Assembly (NCBI GenBank): GCA_016784025.1
Contig: JADHVL010000025.1
Location: 1-54,952 of the forward strand
DNA length: 54,952 bases
Reading direction: 5' to 3'
From: Fidelibacterota bacterium
Lineage (GTDB): Bacteria > Fidelibacterota > UBA8477 > JABMPR01
Part shown: positions 6,850 to 15,931 of the stretch, piece after piece
Numbering within the stretch: position 1 is the first letter of the stretch
Layout of the letters: the number at the start of each line of letters is the position of its first letter
Position numbers and translations under genes: made by a program
The notes under the pieces: model-generated
Database searches by the model: none
Told to the model about the DNA's origin: nothing
The model's input: only the letters and a program-made list of their open reading frames with translations

Positions 6850-9180
6850 ATGTACCGTTTGACCATCTTACTCGCATCAATTCTAATGCTTAACTCTATG
6901 TCAAATGCCCAGGATACATACATTTCTGGGAAAGTTGTAGACGCATCAACGAATTTACCCATCGTAGGCTGCGAAATCATTTCTGGTTCCATTGGAACCA
7001 TTACCGACGATTCAGGGAATTACTCAATTTCTGGAGATCTGGGTACGAAAGTTATCTTCCAACATATCGCCTATGATCGTATGAGTTTGAATACAACTGA
7101 AGTTCCTGAAATAGTCGAGTTAGTTCCCAATTTGTTACGTGGTGAAACTGTCAGTGTTTATGGGTCTCTCAGAACGCAATCTTTGTTGGAGTCAGAAAGT
7201 GCTATAAGCATCATCAGTGAGCGGGACATAAACCAGAGTAGCGAACCTCATTTTCAGACACTAATCAACAACATCCCCAATCTGAATTGGGCAGGTGGTA
7301 GCTCCAGACCACGCTTTTTTCAGATTCGAGGCATAGGTGAACGATCCCAATTCGCAGGCGACGGTCCACCAAACTATTCCGTGGGTTTCAGTGTAGATGA
7401 TCTCGATTTGAGTGGGATCGGAATGTCAGGTTTGACCTTTGATGTAAACCGTGTTGAATTATTCCGGGGTCCTCAATCATCGATTTACGGTCCCAATGCC
7501 CTGGCTGGATTTATCGTTTTACGTTCAAATGATCCTGGCCAGAATCAGGATAGCTATGTCACCGTTTCAGCAGGAAATGCCAGTACTTTGAATATAGGGA
7601 CAGCTTTTAATTTACTTTCAAGTCCGAGCCTTAATGCTCGACTCGCTGCCTACAGAGGATACAATAATGGATTTGTGTACAATGAGTATCTGGATGATCA
7701 TTCTACCAATGAACGACTGGAGACCATGGGCAGATTAAAACTTATCTGGTCTGTTCTACCAGAACTTGAAATCAAAACTACTTTGCTATCAGTCAAACTA
7801 GATAATGGGTATGATACATGGAGTCCCAATAATTCTGGTTTCACGACCTATAGCGACAAACCTGGCAAGGATAGCCAAACATTAAACGCAGGTGTCCTAA
7901 GAGCCGAATATGCGTTGACACCTCGGACTGAAATATACTCGATCACTTCAGTATCAAACGCGGATATGGTATACAGCTATGATAGTGACTGGGGGAATGA
8001 TGATTTTTGGGCAAATGCCCCCTATTCATTTGATCCGGCAGTAGAGGGGTGGAGGTATGACTTTTTTGATGAAGTGGCGCGTGTGAGGAATACAACGACT
8101 CAGGAACTGCGTGTGGTGCACGCCAGCAAAAATGAATCAATTCATCTCATTGCTGGTGCCTACTATAAAAATCTGACAGAGAAGGATGATGCAGAGGGAT
8201 ATTTATTTGGTGGAGACGAATCAGAGCTAGAGAGCGAATTCCATCTAAGCAATAGATCTGTTTACGCGCAGATTGACTATAGCCCTATTGATAAAATCAC
8301 TCTGACCTCAAACTTACGGATAGGGAACCGTGATACTGACTATGAAGATAACAAAACTACCTCATTCAGCATGAGTGATCAACTGAACGGTGGGAAAATT
8401 GCGATTTTGTATAAAATTGACAATCGCAAATCTGCTTTCATAAATGCAGCCAGAGGGTTTAAGGCAGGTGGCATAAATCAACATCCCCGGATTCTTGACA
8501 TCAATCGTCCATTTTCTCCAGAGTATGTCAACAACTATGAAATAGGCTACAGAGGTGTTTCCAATAAAGGCATGCTTTCACTCCTGACCTTTTACACTCA
8601 ACGGGTGGATCAGCAAGTCTCACTTTCCAGCCAGCAAGACGCTATGGACCCTAATAGTTTCACCTATTATATCGGAAACGCTTCAGAGGGTCATGTTTAT
8701 GGTATAGAGTTGGAACTCCGAAGAGAAATATTCAACCGACTACATCTATCTGGCACATTGGGTCTTTTGGAATCGAAAACCGAGGAATATTCGTTTGAAG
8801 TAGCCCCCGATCAATTTGTCACTCTTGGAGATAGAGCTTTTGCTCATGCACCCCAGTATTCTTTCCGAATAGGTGTCGATTACAGGCTAGCCCCTCATAT
8901 TTCTTTTCGAGCATCCATTTCGGGAAAGGATATATTTTACTTTTCAGAAAGTCATGATCAAGTTTCCGAGTCCTATAATCTCATAACTTCAGGGGTAAGA
9001 TATTCACTTTCTAAATCTATGGAAGTCTCATTGTGGGTAGATAATCTTTTGGATACCCAGTATGCGGTGAGAGGTTTTTACTTTGGGCTTGAACCACCGA
9101 ATTATAGTGAAAAGTTATACATGAGTTACGGAGACCCGCGCCATTTTGGACTCACGTTGAAATATAACTTCGGCTTATGA
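6850..9180 (+). CDS. TonB-dependent outer-membrane receptor, probable thiamine or thiamine-precursor uptake
   Basis: 776-residue outer-membrane transporter. A signal peptide (1-20, ending SNA) is followed by a CarboxypepD_reg-like beta-sandwich (about 24-95, ISGKVVDASTNLPI), a plug domain (about 105-225, with VNRVELFRGPQSSIYGPNALAG) and a 22-strand type barrel to the C-terminus (KYNFGL). The N-terminal add-on domain is typical of Bacteroidota-type receptors. The substrate assignment rests on the TPP riboswitch directly upstream, not on the protein sequence. Thiamine-regulated TonB receptors are known in Bacteroidota. No periplasmic or inner-membrane thiamine transporter is adjacent; an epimerase homologue follows 58 bases downstream with no terminator between. 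Confidence 0.92.
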   Translation: MYRLTILLASILMLNSMSNAQDTYISGKVVDASTNLPIVGCEIISGSIGTITDDSGNYSISGDLGTKVIFQHIAYDRMSLNTTEVPEIVELVPNLLRGETVSVYGSLRTQSLLESESAISIISERDINQSSEPHFQTLINNIPNLNWAGGSSRPRFFQIRGIGERSQFAGDGPPNYSVGFSVDDLDLSGIGMSGLTFDVNRVELFRGPQSSIYGPNALAGFIVLRSNDPGQNQDSYVTVSAGNASTLNIGTAFNLLSSPSLNARLAAYRGYNNGFVYNEYLDDHSTNERLETMGRLKLIWSVLPELEIKTTLLSVKLDNGYDTWSPNNSGFTTYSDKPGKDSQTLNAGVLRAEYALTPRTEIYSITSVSNADMVYSYDSDWGNDDFWANAPYSFDPAVEGWRYDFFDEVARVRNTTTQELRVVHASKNESIHLIAGAYYKNLTEKDDAEGYLFGGDESELESEFHLSNRSVYAQIDYSPIDKITLTSNLRIGNRDTDYEDNKTTSFSMSDQLNGGKIAILYKIDNRKSAFINAARGFKAGGINQHPRILDINRPFSPEYVNNYEIGYRGVSNKGMLSLLTFYTQRVDQQVSLSSQQDAMDPNSFTYYIGNASEGHVYGIELELRREIFNRLHLSGTLGLLESKTEEYSFEVAPDQFVTLGDRAFAHAPQYSFRIGVDYRLAPHISFRASISGKDIFYFSESHDQVSESYNLITSGVRYSLSKSMEVSLWVDNLLDTQYAVRGFYFGLEPPNYSEKLYMSYGDPRHFGLTLKYNFGL

Positions 9181-9238
9181 AATACATGACCTCAATCTCT
9201 ATCTTTATTCTAAGTTGTATGCTGAAACTGGAGAAGCT

Positions 9239-10333
9239 ATGAAAAAGATTGATATGATTGTTGGAATTCGACCTGATTTTATCCGTGCTGCGGCACTGAA
9301 AACCGCATTTCAGGATTTTGAAGATACACTGGAGATTCGAATCATTCATACCGGTCAGCACTACGATCCGGAACTAAGCCAGAACATTCTGGAGCAATTA
9401 AATCTGTCACCTATTCATGCATATCTAGATATCAATGTTGTTGAGGGAATTGGTAAGATGGCATCCATCATGATGTCCTATGAAACTCAGATCCACATTG
9501 ATCGCCCTGACATTGTTCTCGTCCTGGGTAATTCCGACTCTGCCTTAGCGTGTTCACTCGTCGCATCACGATCTCATATCGAAGTTGCTCATATTGATGC
9601 AGGAGTTCGGTCGTATGATTTTCATATAGTTGAGGAGCAAAATGATATGCTCATAGATCGATTGTCGACCTATATGTTTACATCAAATGAAGAGCCAGTC
9701 ATACCCCTCATACGTGAAGGATATGACAATAGCAATATCATTGAAGTTGGCAACATTCGTGCGGATGCTGTATTTTCAAATTTGGGATTTGCTGAGGATA
9801 GCAACGTTTTGGACCGGTATGGCTTGGAAGAAGGTGCATACATTCTCATGACCCTTCATCACGATCATGTCCTGAGCAATACAGCTTTCCTGATCCCTTT
9901 TATGACCATGCTTGAAAAAGTTTCAGAACGGCTACGTATTTGTGTGGTTTTACACCCCAAAACCCTCATGCTTCTGGAGGACATGCCCGAAGTCATGTTG
10001 GATCCAGGTGTAAATCTTCAATTTGTTACTTCACAGAATTATCATGATATGTTAAAGCTATTGAAAAATACTGTGGTTGTGGTGACTGATTCCCAGGGGG
10101 TTCAGGAAGAGTCAACTGTTTTAGGTGTTCAATGTTTAACCATTGGACATACAAGCAATCGTCCTGTAACCCTTACTAAAGGCACAAATACTTTGGTTGG
10201 TTTTGATGTAGAGCAAATCGAAGCCAAGATAGTCTCAGTTATAGAAGGGGATAAGATCGATGGGTATCCCATTGATGGGTGGGAAGGCAAAGCCGGACAA
10301 AGAATTGCCAAATATTTTTCGGAAATAGAATAG
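9239..10333 (+). CDS. Divergent UDP-N-acetylglucosamine 2-epimerase homologue (WecB/MnaA fold)
   Basis: 364 residues with the two-Rossmann GT-B layout of non-hydrolysing UDP-GlcNAc 2-epimerases: GIRPDFIRAAAL (normally GTRPE), HTGQHYDPELSQ, HIDAGVRS (normally HVEAGLRT), VEEQNDMLIDRLS (normally PEEINR) and DSQGVQEEST (normally DSGGIQEE). Several residues treated as catalytic or UDP-binding in the family are changed: HGDT reads GNSD, the Glu of HVEAG is Asp, GHRREN reads LHHDHV, and the R-TTERPE motif reads GHTSNRPV. The protein may have a different substrate or be inactive. The ATG at 9239 has GGAG in front; the TTG at 9215 lacks one. It probably shares the riboswitch-controlled transcript. Confidence 0.82.
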   Translation: MKKIDMIVGIRPDFIRAAALKTAFQDFEDTLEIRIIHTGQHYDPELSQNILEQLNLSPIHAYLDINVVEGIGKMASIMMSYETQIHIDRPDIVLVLGNSDSALACSLVASRSHIEVAHIDAGVRSYDFHIVEEQNDMLIDRLSTYMFTSNEEPVIPLIREGYDNSNIIEVGNIRADAVFSNLGFAEDSNVLDRYGLEEGAYILMTLHHDHVLSNTAFLIPFMTMLEKVSERLRICVVLHPKTLMLLEDMPEVMLDPGVNLQFVTSQNYHDMLKLLKNTVVVVTDSQGVQEESTVLGVQCLTIGHTSNRPVTLTKGTNTLVGFDVEQIEAKIVSVIEGDKIDGYPIDGWEGKAGQRIAKYFSEIE

Positions 10334-10348
10334 TCCTCGACTATTAAA

Positions 10349-10377
10349 TTGTTGTGGTGTATTAGATAATTTATATT
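10349..10377 (+). promoter_or_regulatory. Putative promoter of the hybrid sensor kinase gene
   Basis: TTGTTG at 10349-10354, a 17-base spacer, and TATATT at 10372-10377, giving a leader of about 40 bases before the ATG at 10422. Confidence 0.45.
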
Positions 10378-10421
10378 AATTCATTCAGACAATTGAAATT
10401 GTTAGCAAATATTTCAACAAA

Positions 10422-13226
10422 ATGATTAAATCACAGCATAAAATTCGCATTCTAATCGTAGAAGATGAAAGGCTTTCAGCCGAAGATCTTTCAATTCGCT
10501 TAGCGCATAGCGATTTCGTCGTGGTTGGTATCGCAGGTACAGGCGCTGAGGCACTTAAGCTGACCGCTGAAACCAAGCCTGATATCATTCTCATGGATAT
10601 TAAACTTCGTGGCAAAATGAATGGTATCGAGGCAGCCCAACAGATCCATCAGAACCATGCAGTGCCCGTCGTATTCGCCACAGCCTATGGAGACGAAGAC
10701 CATATTTCCAAGGCTATCCAGGATGCTGATGCATACGGATTTCTTCATAAGCCCATTGATCATCAAGCTGCCCATACCATGATCAAAATAGCACTTACAC
10801 GCTTTGCAACTGACCAAATGATGCTCAGAATCAATGAGCTCCTGGGAATGAAGGATTCCATTTATAGTGGCTTGGAATCAACTCGCAGCATTGAAGAAAT
10901 AGCTGCACTTCTTCATAACTCGTTTTCAGCGACAAATATATTCAAAAAGTATTGGATCGTCCTGTGGTCCGATGATGATAAAATTAGTGCGAGTCAAAAA
11001 AAGGGTATATCAGATAAAGTCTTCGCTACCTATTTGAAAAAGATGGATCGCAAAAGTCTGGAAAATCAGAAAATGATGATTCCTGATGATCTCATGAATA
11101 CAATTTTGGATGAAGATACATTTCTCATCCTAATTCGAGGAGAAGATCAGGTTGTCGGTCTTGTTGGATTTGCCTGGAATTTAGGGATTCCAAATTTCCG
11201 CAGTGAATTTGCAGTCATCAAGGACGTTGCTCACCTCATTTCACAAAGTATTAAAAATGCCCAGTTGAAAGATGAACAGAAAAAAACTCAAAAGCAGGTG
11301 GCTGATTCAGAGGCGCATATCAAAGCAATTGTGGAGCAATCTACTACTGGCATTTATATCATCGATAACGAATCAAAATTCGTTTATGTGAATGATCGAC
11401 TTTGTGAAATTTTCGATCGACCACGTGAAGAGTTAATCGGTTCAAATTTTTCTGAACATCTCGGTCCTTCTCGCCTCAAGGTGATCCAGAATGGCGAAGC
11501 TAAACAGGCAGGGGAGGAAGCTCCACGCGAATATTCCCTGGATATTATGCGACCCGATGGAGAAATGCGTGATATCCTCGTTTCAGCCAACTCATTTGAA
11601 GATAGCGAGGGAAATGTAAAAAATGTTGGCCACGCACTAGACACAACGGACCAAAATCTCGCAAACCTTGAACTTAAGAAATTGAGCCAGGCAGTTGAAC
11701 AAAGCCCTGTCATGACTGTCATTACAGATGTTGAAGGAACTATTCAATACGTAAACGGGCAATTTCTGTCATTGATGGGCTATAGTCATGATGAGCTTAT
11801 CGGACAAAATCCTAGATTATTCAAATCAGGTGAACATGACAAATCATTCTACAAACATTTATGGGATACCATAAAGAGTGGGACTGTTTGGACTGGGGAG
11901 ATTGTGAATCGGAAACGAAGTGGTGAACTAACTTGGGGTAAAGCTTCAATTTCACCTATTCGAAATTCTTATGGGATCGTGACACACTTTGTGGCTTTAA
12001 ATGAAGATATCACCCGACAGAAAACAGAAGAAATTCGCTCACGCAAGGACCAAAAACTCAGAGATGTCCTATATGCCATCACCTCTGCTGCTATACAAGC
12101 CCAAGATGTATCTAGCCTGTATGAAAAAATATACCAATTCATAAGCGAAATAATCTCAAGCAGCAATTTCTATCTCGCCATGCTAAATAAGGATGACAAC
12201 ACAATCTACTTTCCTTACGAGATAGATAGTTATGAATCTGAGCTTCCAGAGAGCATTCCATGTGACCCTGAGAGATCTCTCACTGCAAGAACCATTGTCC
12301 AACAGAAAACACTTCACATTAAACAGATCGAAATCCGTGAGCTGATAGAAAGTGGCCAGGTCACTATTGCTGGCGAGCTACCAAGTGTTTGGTTGGGAAT
12401 ACCCCTCAAAGTAAAAGATGAAGTTATTGGCGCGTTTGTGCTTCAAGAATATGATGGTCTTACCCAATATGATGATGAAGATGTAAGACTCCTCGATCTG
12501 GCTGCAGGTCAGGTTGCCCTCACCATCGATCGTGCCAGAAAAGCCATAGCTCTTGAAGAATTGGCTGATGAATTGGCAAATGCCAATGGCATGAAGGAAC
12601 TTCTTCTCGATGTAATCACCCACGATCTGAGAAATCCAGCTGGTGTTATCAGTGCTGTCACCGATTTATTGAGCGCTGAAGATAGTGGCAACGAAATGTT
12701 CGAACTGCTTCGAGGAAGTGCAGACAGTTTGATGAAGGTCATCGAAAATGCAACTGTCCTGTCCAAACTCAGCATTGGCGAAAATATCTCTAAAGATGAC
12801 CTTGATCTGGTTCCTATTCTCAGAGAAATTGAGTCTGAATTCGCTTCTCAGCTCTCAACGGCTTCAATGACGCTGAATGTTGACCTTCCAGATTCACTTA
12901 TTGTCCTGGCAAATCCCATTATATCTGAAATTCCAAAGAACTATATAAGCAACGCCATTAAATATTCTTCCGCTGGTGGTTCAATTAACATTATTTTGGT
13001 CAAAGCCGGTGGGAAAGTAGAGCTGAGGGTCGAGGATAGCGGTAAAGCCATTCCTCTCGAACTCAGAGACACAATTTTTGAAAGAAATGTCCAACTCTCT
13101 AAAGGCGAAAAGCAGGGACGCGGACTAGGTCTCGCTATTGTGAAGCGAATTGCTACTGCCCATGATGCAATTGTTGGCATAGAGGACTCACCTCAAGGTG
13201 GAAACAGTTTCTTTTTAAAATTCTAA
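10422..13226 (+). CDS. Receiver-PAS-GAF hybrid sensor histidine kinase
   Basis: 934-residue cytoplasmic signalling protein with no transmembrane segment. An N-terminal receiver domain (acidic pair at 14-15, phospho-Asp 59 in ILMDIKL, Thr in FATAYGDED, Lys in FLHKPI) is followed by a GAF-like region (about 150-285), a short coiled coil, two PAS domains (about 300-420 and 425-545), a GAF domain (about 555-705), a HisKA domain with phospho-His in THDLRNP (about 734) and a HATPase_c domain. The N box reads NYISNAIKYS and G2 reads GRGLGLAIVKRI; the G1 box is DSGKAIP, with Ala in place of the second Gly. Having the receiver first suggests the kinase is switched by an upstream phosphodonor. No partner gene is adjacent. 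Confidence 0.9.
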   Translation: MIKSQHKIRILIVEDERLSAEDLSIRLAHSDFVVVGIAGTGAEALKLTAETKPDIILMDIKLRGKMNGIEAAQQIHQNHAVPVVFATAYGDEDHISKAIQDADAYGFLHKPIDHQAAHTMIKIALTRFATDQMMLRINELLGMKDSIYSGLESTRSIEEIAALLHNSFSATNIFKKYWIVLWSDDDKISASQKKGISDKVFATYLKKMDRKSLENQKMMIPDDLMNTILDEDTFLILIRGEDQVVGLVGFAWNLGIPNFRSEFAVIKDVAHLISQSIKNAQLKDEQKKTQKQVADSEAHIKAIVEQSTTGIYIIDNESKFVYVNDRLCEIFDRPREELIGSNFSEHLGPSRLKVIQNGEAKQAGEEAPREYSLDIMRPDGEMRDILVSANSFEDSEGNVKNVGHALDTTDQNLANLELKKLSQAVEQSPVMTVITDVEGTIQYVNGQFLSLMGYSHDELIGQNPRLFKSGEHDKSFYKHLWDTIKSGTVWTGEIVNRKRSGELTWGKASISPIRNSYGIVTHFVALNEDITRQKTEEIRSRKDQKLRDVLYAITSAAIQAQDVSSLYEKIYQFISEIISSSNFYLAMLNKDDNTIYFPYEIDSYESELPESIPCDPERSLTARTIVQQKTLHIKQIEIRELIESGQVTIAGELPSVWLGIPLKVKDEVIGAFVLQEYDGLTQYDDEDVRLLDLAAGQVALTIDRARKAIALEELADELANANGMKELLLDVITHDLRNPAGVISAVTDLLSAEDSGNEMFELLRGSADSLMKVIENATVLSKLSIGENISKDDLDLVPILREIESEFASQLSTASMTLNVDLPDSLIVLANPIISEIPKNYISNAIKYSSAGGSINIILVKAGGKVELRVEDSGKAIPLELRDTIFERNVQLSKGEKQGRGLGLAIVKRIATAHDAIVGIEDSPQGGNSFFLKF

Positions 13227-13230
13227 TCTC

Positions 13231-13256
13231 CTGATCAACAAATTAAATCAGTTTTG
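13231..13256 (+). terminator. Weak possible terminator after the sensor kinase
   Basis: CTGAT (13231-13235) and ATCAG (13247-13251) form a 5-bp stem followed by TTTT. The stem is short and AT-rich, so termination is uncertain. Confidence 0.3.
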
Positions 13257-13264
13257 CCTTCCTG

Positions 13265-13292
13265 TTTGATACGAGATAATCAAGCGTATATT
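13265..13292 (+). promoter_or_regulatory. Putative lepA promoter (leaderless arrangement)
   Basis: TTTGAT at 13265-13270, a 16-base spacer, and TATATT at 13287-13292, seven bases before the ATG at 13300. No Shine-Dalgarno sequence precedes the start codon. Confidence 0.45.
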
Positions 13293-13299
13293 GCGCCCT

Positions 13300-15099
13300 A
13301 TGATGAGATCTGAAGTTCGAAATTTTTGCATAATTGCACATATTGATCATGGAAAATCTACACTCGCAGATCGCTTGCTGGAAGAAACCCATACCCTTTC
13401 TGATAATCAAATGATGAATCAGGTCCTGGACGATATGGACCTTGAACGAGAACGTGGTATAACCATTAAATCTCATCCAATTCAAGTGAAGTATTCTGCT
13501 AATGATGGCAAAGATTATGTTCTAAATCTTATAGACACGCCTGGACATGTTGATTTTAGTTATGAGGTATCCAGAAGTTTAGACGCTTGTGAAGGGGCTT
13601 TGCTGTTGGTCGATGCGGCTCAGGGAGTGGAAGCGCAAACCGTAAGCAATGCCATGCTGGCTGTTGAGAGTGGTTTAGAAATCATTCCAATCATAAATAA
13701 AATTGATCTCCCAGCAGCGCAAATTGAGAATGTCAAATCCCAAATTGTTGACCTGCTAGGTTGTGATGAGGATGAAATTATTCTAGCCTCAGCCAAAGCT
13801 GATATGGGCATTCAGGAAATATTGGAAGCTGTTGTTCTGCGAATTCCGCCGCCAGAGGGTAATGATGAGTTGCCACTCAGAGCTTTGGTCTTTGATAGTA
13901 CTTATGATGCATACCGTGGTGCTGTCGCCTATGTGCGTGTTCTCGAAGGTCAGCTCAAATCTAAACAGATTGTTCGGTTCATGGCCAGCAAAGAAGAATA
14001 CGAAGTTGCCGAGCTGGGATATTTCAAGCTTACAAAATTCAAGGGTGATATTTTGCGGGCTGGAGATGTTGGATATATCATCGCCAATATTAAAGATATC
14101 AGCGAAATTCGTGTCGGTGATACCGTGACTACCGCTAAGCATGGTGCTTCTGATGCTTTAACCGGCTATCGTGAAGTAAAACCTATGGTTTATTCAGGTG
14201 TATATCCCATCATCTCTGATGACTATGCCAATTTGAGAGCGGCTCTTGAAAAACTAAATTTAAACGATGCTGCCCTGACATGGGAACCTGAGACATCAGG
14301 CGCTTTGGGTTTTGGATTCCGTGTTGGATATCTTGGTCTCCTGCATATGGAAATTGTGCAGGAACGTCTGGAACGCGAATTTGCCATTGATCTTATCACT
14401 ACACAGCCCAATGTGAAATTTAAAGTATTTCTCAAAGATGGGTCTCACACTATGGTTGATAAACCAAGTGATTTGCCTGACCCTGGTGATATAGACCATA
14501 TAGATGAACCCTATGTCACTGCTGAAGTGTTGACCCCACCTACTTACATAGGCAATTTGATGAAATTGATCATTGACAAACGTGGCATTTATAAGTCAAC
14601 CCATTACCTCGATGAATCCAAGGTTCAAATCTATTTTGAGATTCCTCTGTCTGAGATCATTTTTGATTTTTACGATCAGCTTAAAAGTACTTCAAGGGGT
14701 TATGCTTCTTTTGACTATGAACCCATTGATTTCCGGAAGGGTGATCTCGTCAAGTTGGATATTCTCATCGCCACGGAGAGGGTGGATGCACTTTCTCAGA
14801 TTGTGCATCGGGATAAAGCCTACGACCATTCCCGTAGATTGTGCGCAAAGTTGAAAGAATTAATTCCACGACAGCAATTTGAAGTGCCGATTCAGGGATC
14901 TATTGGTCAGAAAATTATAGCTCGTGAGACAGTAAGAGCCTTGCGTAAGAATGTCACTGCAAAATGTTATGGCGGTGATATCACCCGTAAAAGAAAACTA
15001 CTTGAAAAACAGAAGGCGGGTAAAAAACGAATGAAGCAGGTAGGTCGTGTTGAGGTTCCGCAAGATGCATTCCTGGCTGTGCTGAAGCTTAATGATTAG
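13300..15099 (+). CDS. lepA: Elongation factor 4 (LepA)
   Basis: Ribosome-associated GTPase that back-translocates or remodels ribosomes during translation and assembly; 599 residues from the chosen start. The G1 motif is AHIDHGKST, switch I has [12 protein letters not shown]3 is DTPGHVDF, and G4 is NKIDLP. LepA-specific parts follow: the [18 protein letters not shown] domain III motif and the C-terminal CTD with the basic [16 protein letters not shown] end. The alternative TTG start at 13291 lies within the presumed -10 box. ATG at 13300 or the next codon at 13303 fits the family N-terminus. Confidence 0.97.
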   Translation: MMRSEVRNFCIIAHIDHGKSTLADRLLEETHTLSDNQMMNQVLDDMDLERERGITIKSHPIQVKYSANDGKDYVLNLIDTPGHVDFSYEVSRSLDACEGALLLVDAAQGVEAQTVSNAMLAVESGLEIIPIINKIDLPAAQIENVKSQIVDLLGCDEDEIILASAKADMGIQEILEAVVLRIPPPEGNDELPLRALVFDSTYDAYRGAVAYVRVLEGQLKSKQIVRFMASKEEYEVAELGYFKLTKFKGDILRAGDVGYIIANIKDISEIRVGDTVTTAKHGASDALTGYREVKPMVYSGVYPIISDDYANLRAALEKLNLNDAALTWEPETSGALGFGFRVGYLGLLHMEIVQERLEREFAIDLITTQPNVKFKVFLKDGSHTMVDKPSDLPDPGDIDHIDEPYVTAEVLTPPTYIGNLMKLIIDKRGIYKSTHYLDESKVQIYFEIPLSEIIFDFYDQLKSTSRGYASFDYEPIDFRKGDLVKLDILIATERVDALSQIVHRDKAYDHSRRLCAKLKELIPRQQFEVPIQGSIGQKIIARETVRALRKNVTAKCYGGDITRKRKLLEKQKAGKKRMKQVGRVEVPQDAFLAVLKLND

Positions 15100-15140
15100 T
15101 CATATCCACTAGGATTTCTGAGAAGCACCAGAAGCGATTC

Positions 15141-15860
15141 ATGGCAAAAAAAGTCTCTGCCCTTAGTCAATACCTAAATAGTTCCAAATCACTCCACTAC
15201 AGTCTGATACTGACACTGCCTGCTGTGGCAATCTATGAAATTGGAATCCTTCTGCTTTTCAAAGACTCATTATTTGAGTTAAGAAACACCGGGGAAATAC
15301 TACTTCGAAGTTTCTTTGAATATCTGGGAATGACCAACCCAGTCATTATTTCCACAATCCTGCTTGGCTTGTTTGTGATAGTTATGGTGCGTGGGTACAA
15401 AATTGAGAAAAAACCCGGAATTCATGCCAATTACATCATCTATATGCTTTTGGAGAGCATGCTCTGGGGGGTTCTTATTTTCATAAGCCTCCAGCTATTC
15501 ACCCGGCTACCCCTGCAAATTGTTACCATGCAGGAAAAGCTATCCAATATCAATCTGGCAATTGGTGCAGGAATTTTTGAGGAACTCATATTCAGACTTG
15601 TATTGATTGGTTCTATCCTCATCATTCTCCAACGGGGGATGGCGCTGAAGGGAGGCGTTTCGGTTCCTGCTGCCATCCTGCTTTCAGCCGTCGTGTTTGC
15701 AGGTTTTCATTTATTTATGGAAGTTTATAGTTTTCCTGTATTTTCTCAACGTGTATTTGGAGGCATTCTCCTGGGAAGTCTTTTTTATAGTCGAGGATAT
15801 GGGATTAGTGTTTATGCCCATATTGTCTACAACATTCTTATACTGGCTTATTCCTGGTAG
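15141..15860 (+). CDS. CPBP-family intramembrane metalloprotease
   Basis: 239-residue integral membrane protein with about seven hydrophobic segments. The CPBP (Abi) motifs are in order: EELIFR at about 147-152, FAGFHLF at about 190, and HIVYN near the C-terminus, matching the EExxxR, FxxxH and HxxxN(D) glutamate-type protease signature. Relatives are CAAX-prenyl-protease-like enzymes, some involved in bacteriocin self-immunity or membrane stress. No bacteriocin gene is adjacent. It follows lepA by 41 bases and is probably co-transcribed. Confidence 0.88.
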   Translation: MAKKVSALSQYLNSSKSLHYSLILTLPAVAIYEIGILLLFKDSLFELRNTGEILLRSFFEYLGMTNPVIISTILLGLFVIVMVRGYKIEKKPGIHANYIIYMLLESMLWGVLIFISLQLFTRLPLQIVTMQEKLSNINLAIGAGIFEELIFRLVLIGSILIILQRGMALKGGVSVPAAILLSAVVFAGFHLFMEVYSFPVFSQRVFGGILLGSLFYSRGYGISVYAHIVYNILILAYSW

Positions 15861-15931
15861 ATAAAATTTCGTCCTGGTGAATGGAACGAAGTTGCATATT
15901 GAATCGTTTACCTGAATGATCAGAAAAACCC

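Noticed and set aside
13789..14142. 117-codon minus-strand frame within lepA
   Set aside because: Antisense to a highly conserved gene with no start signal and no recognisable motif.
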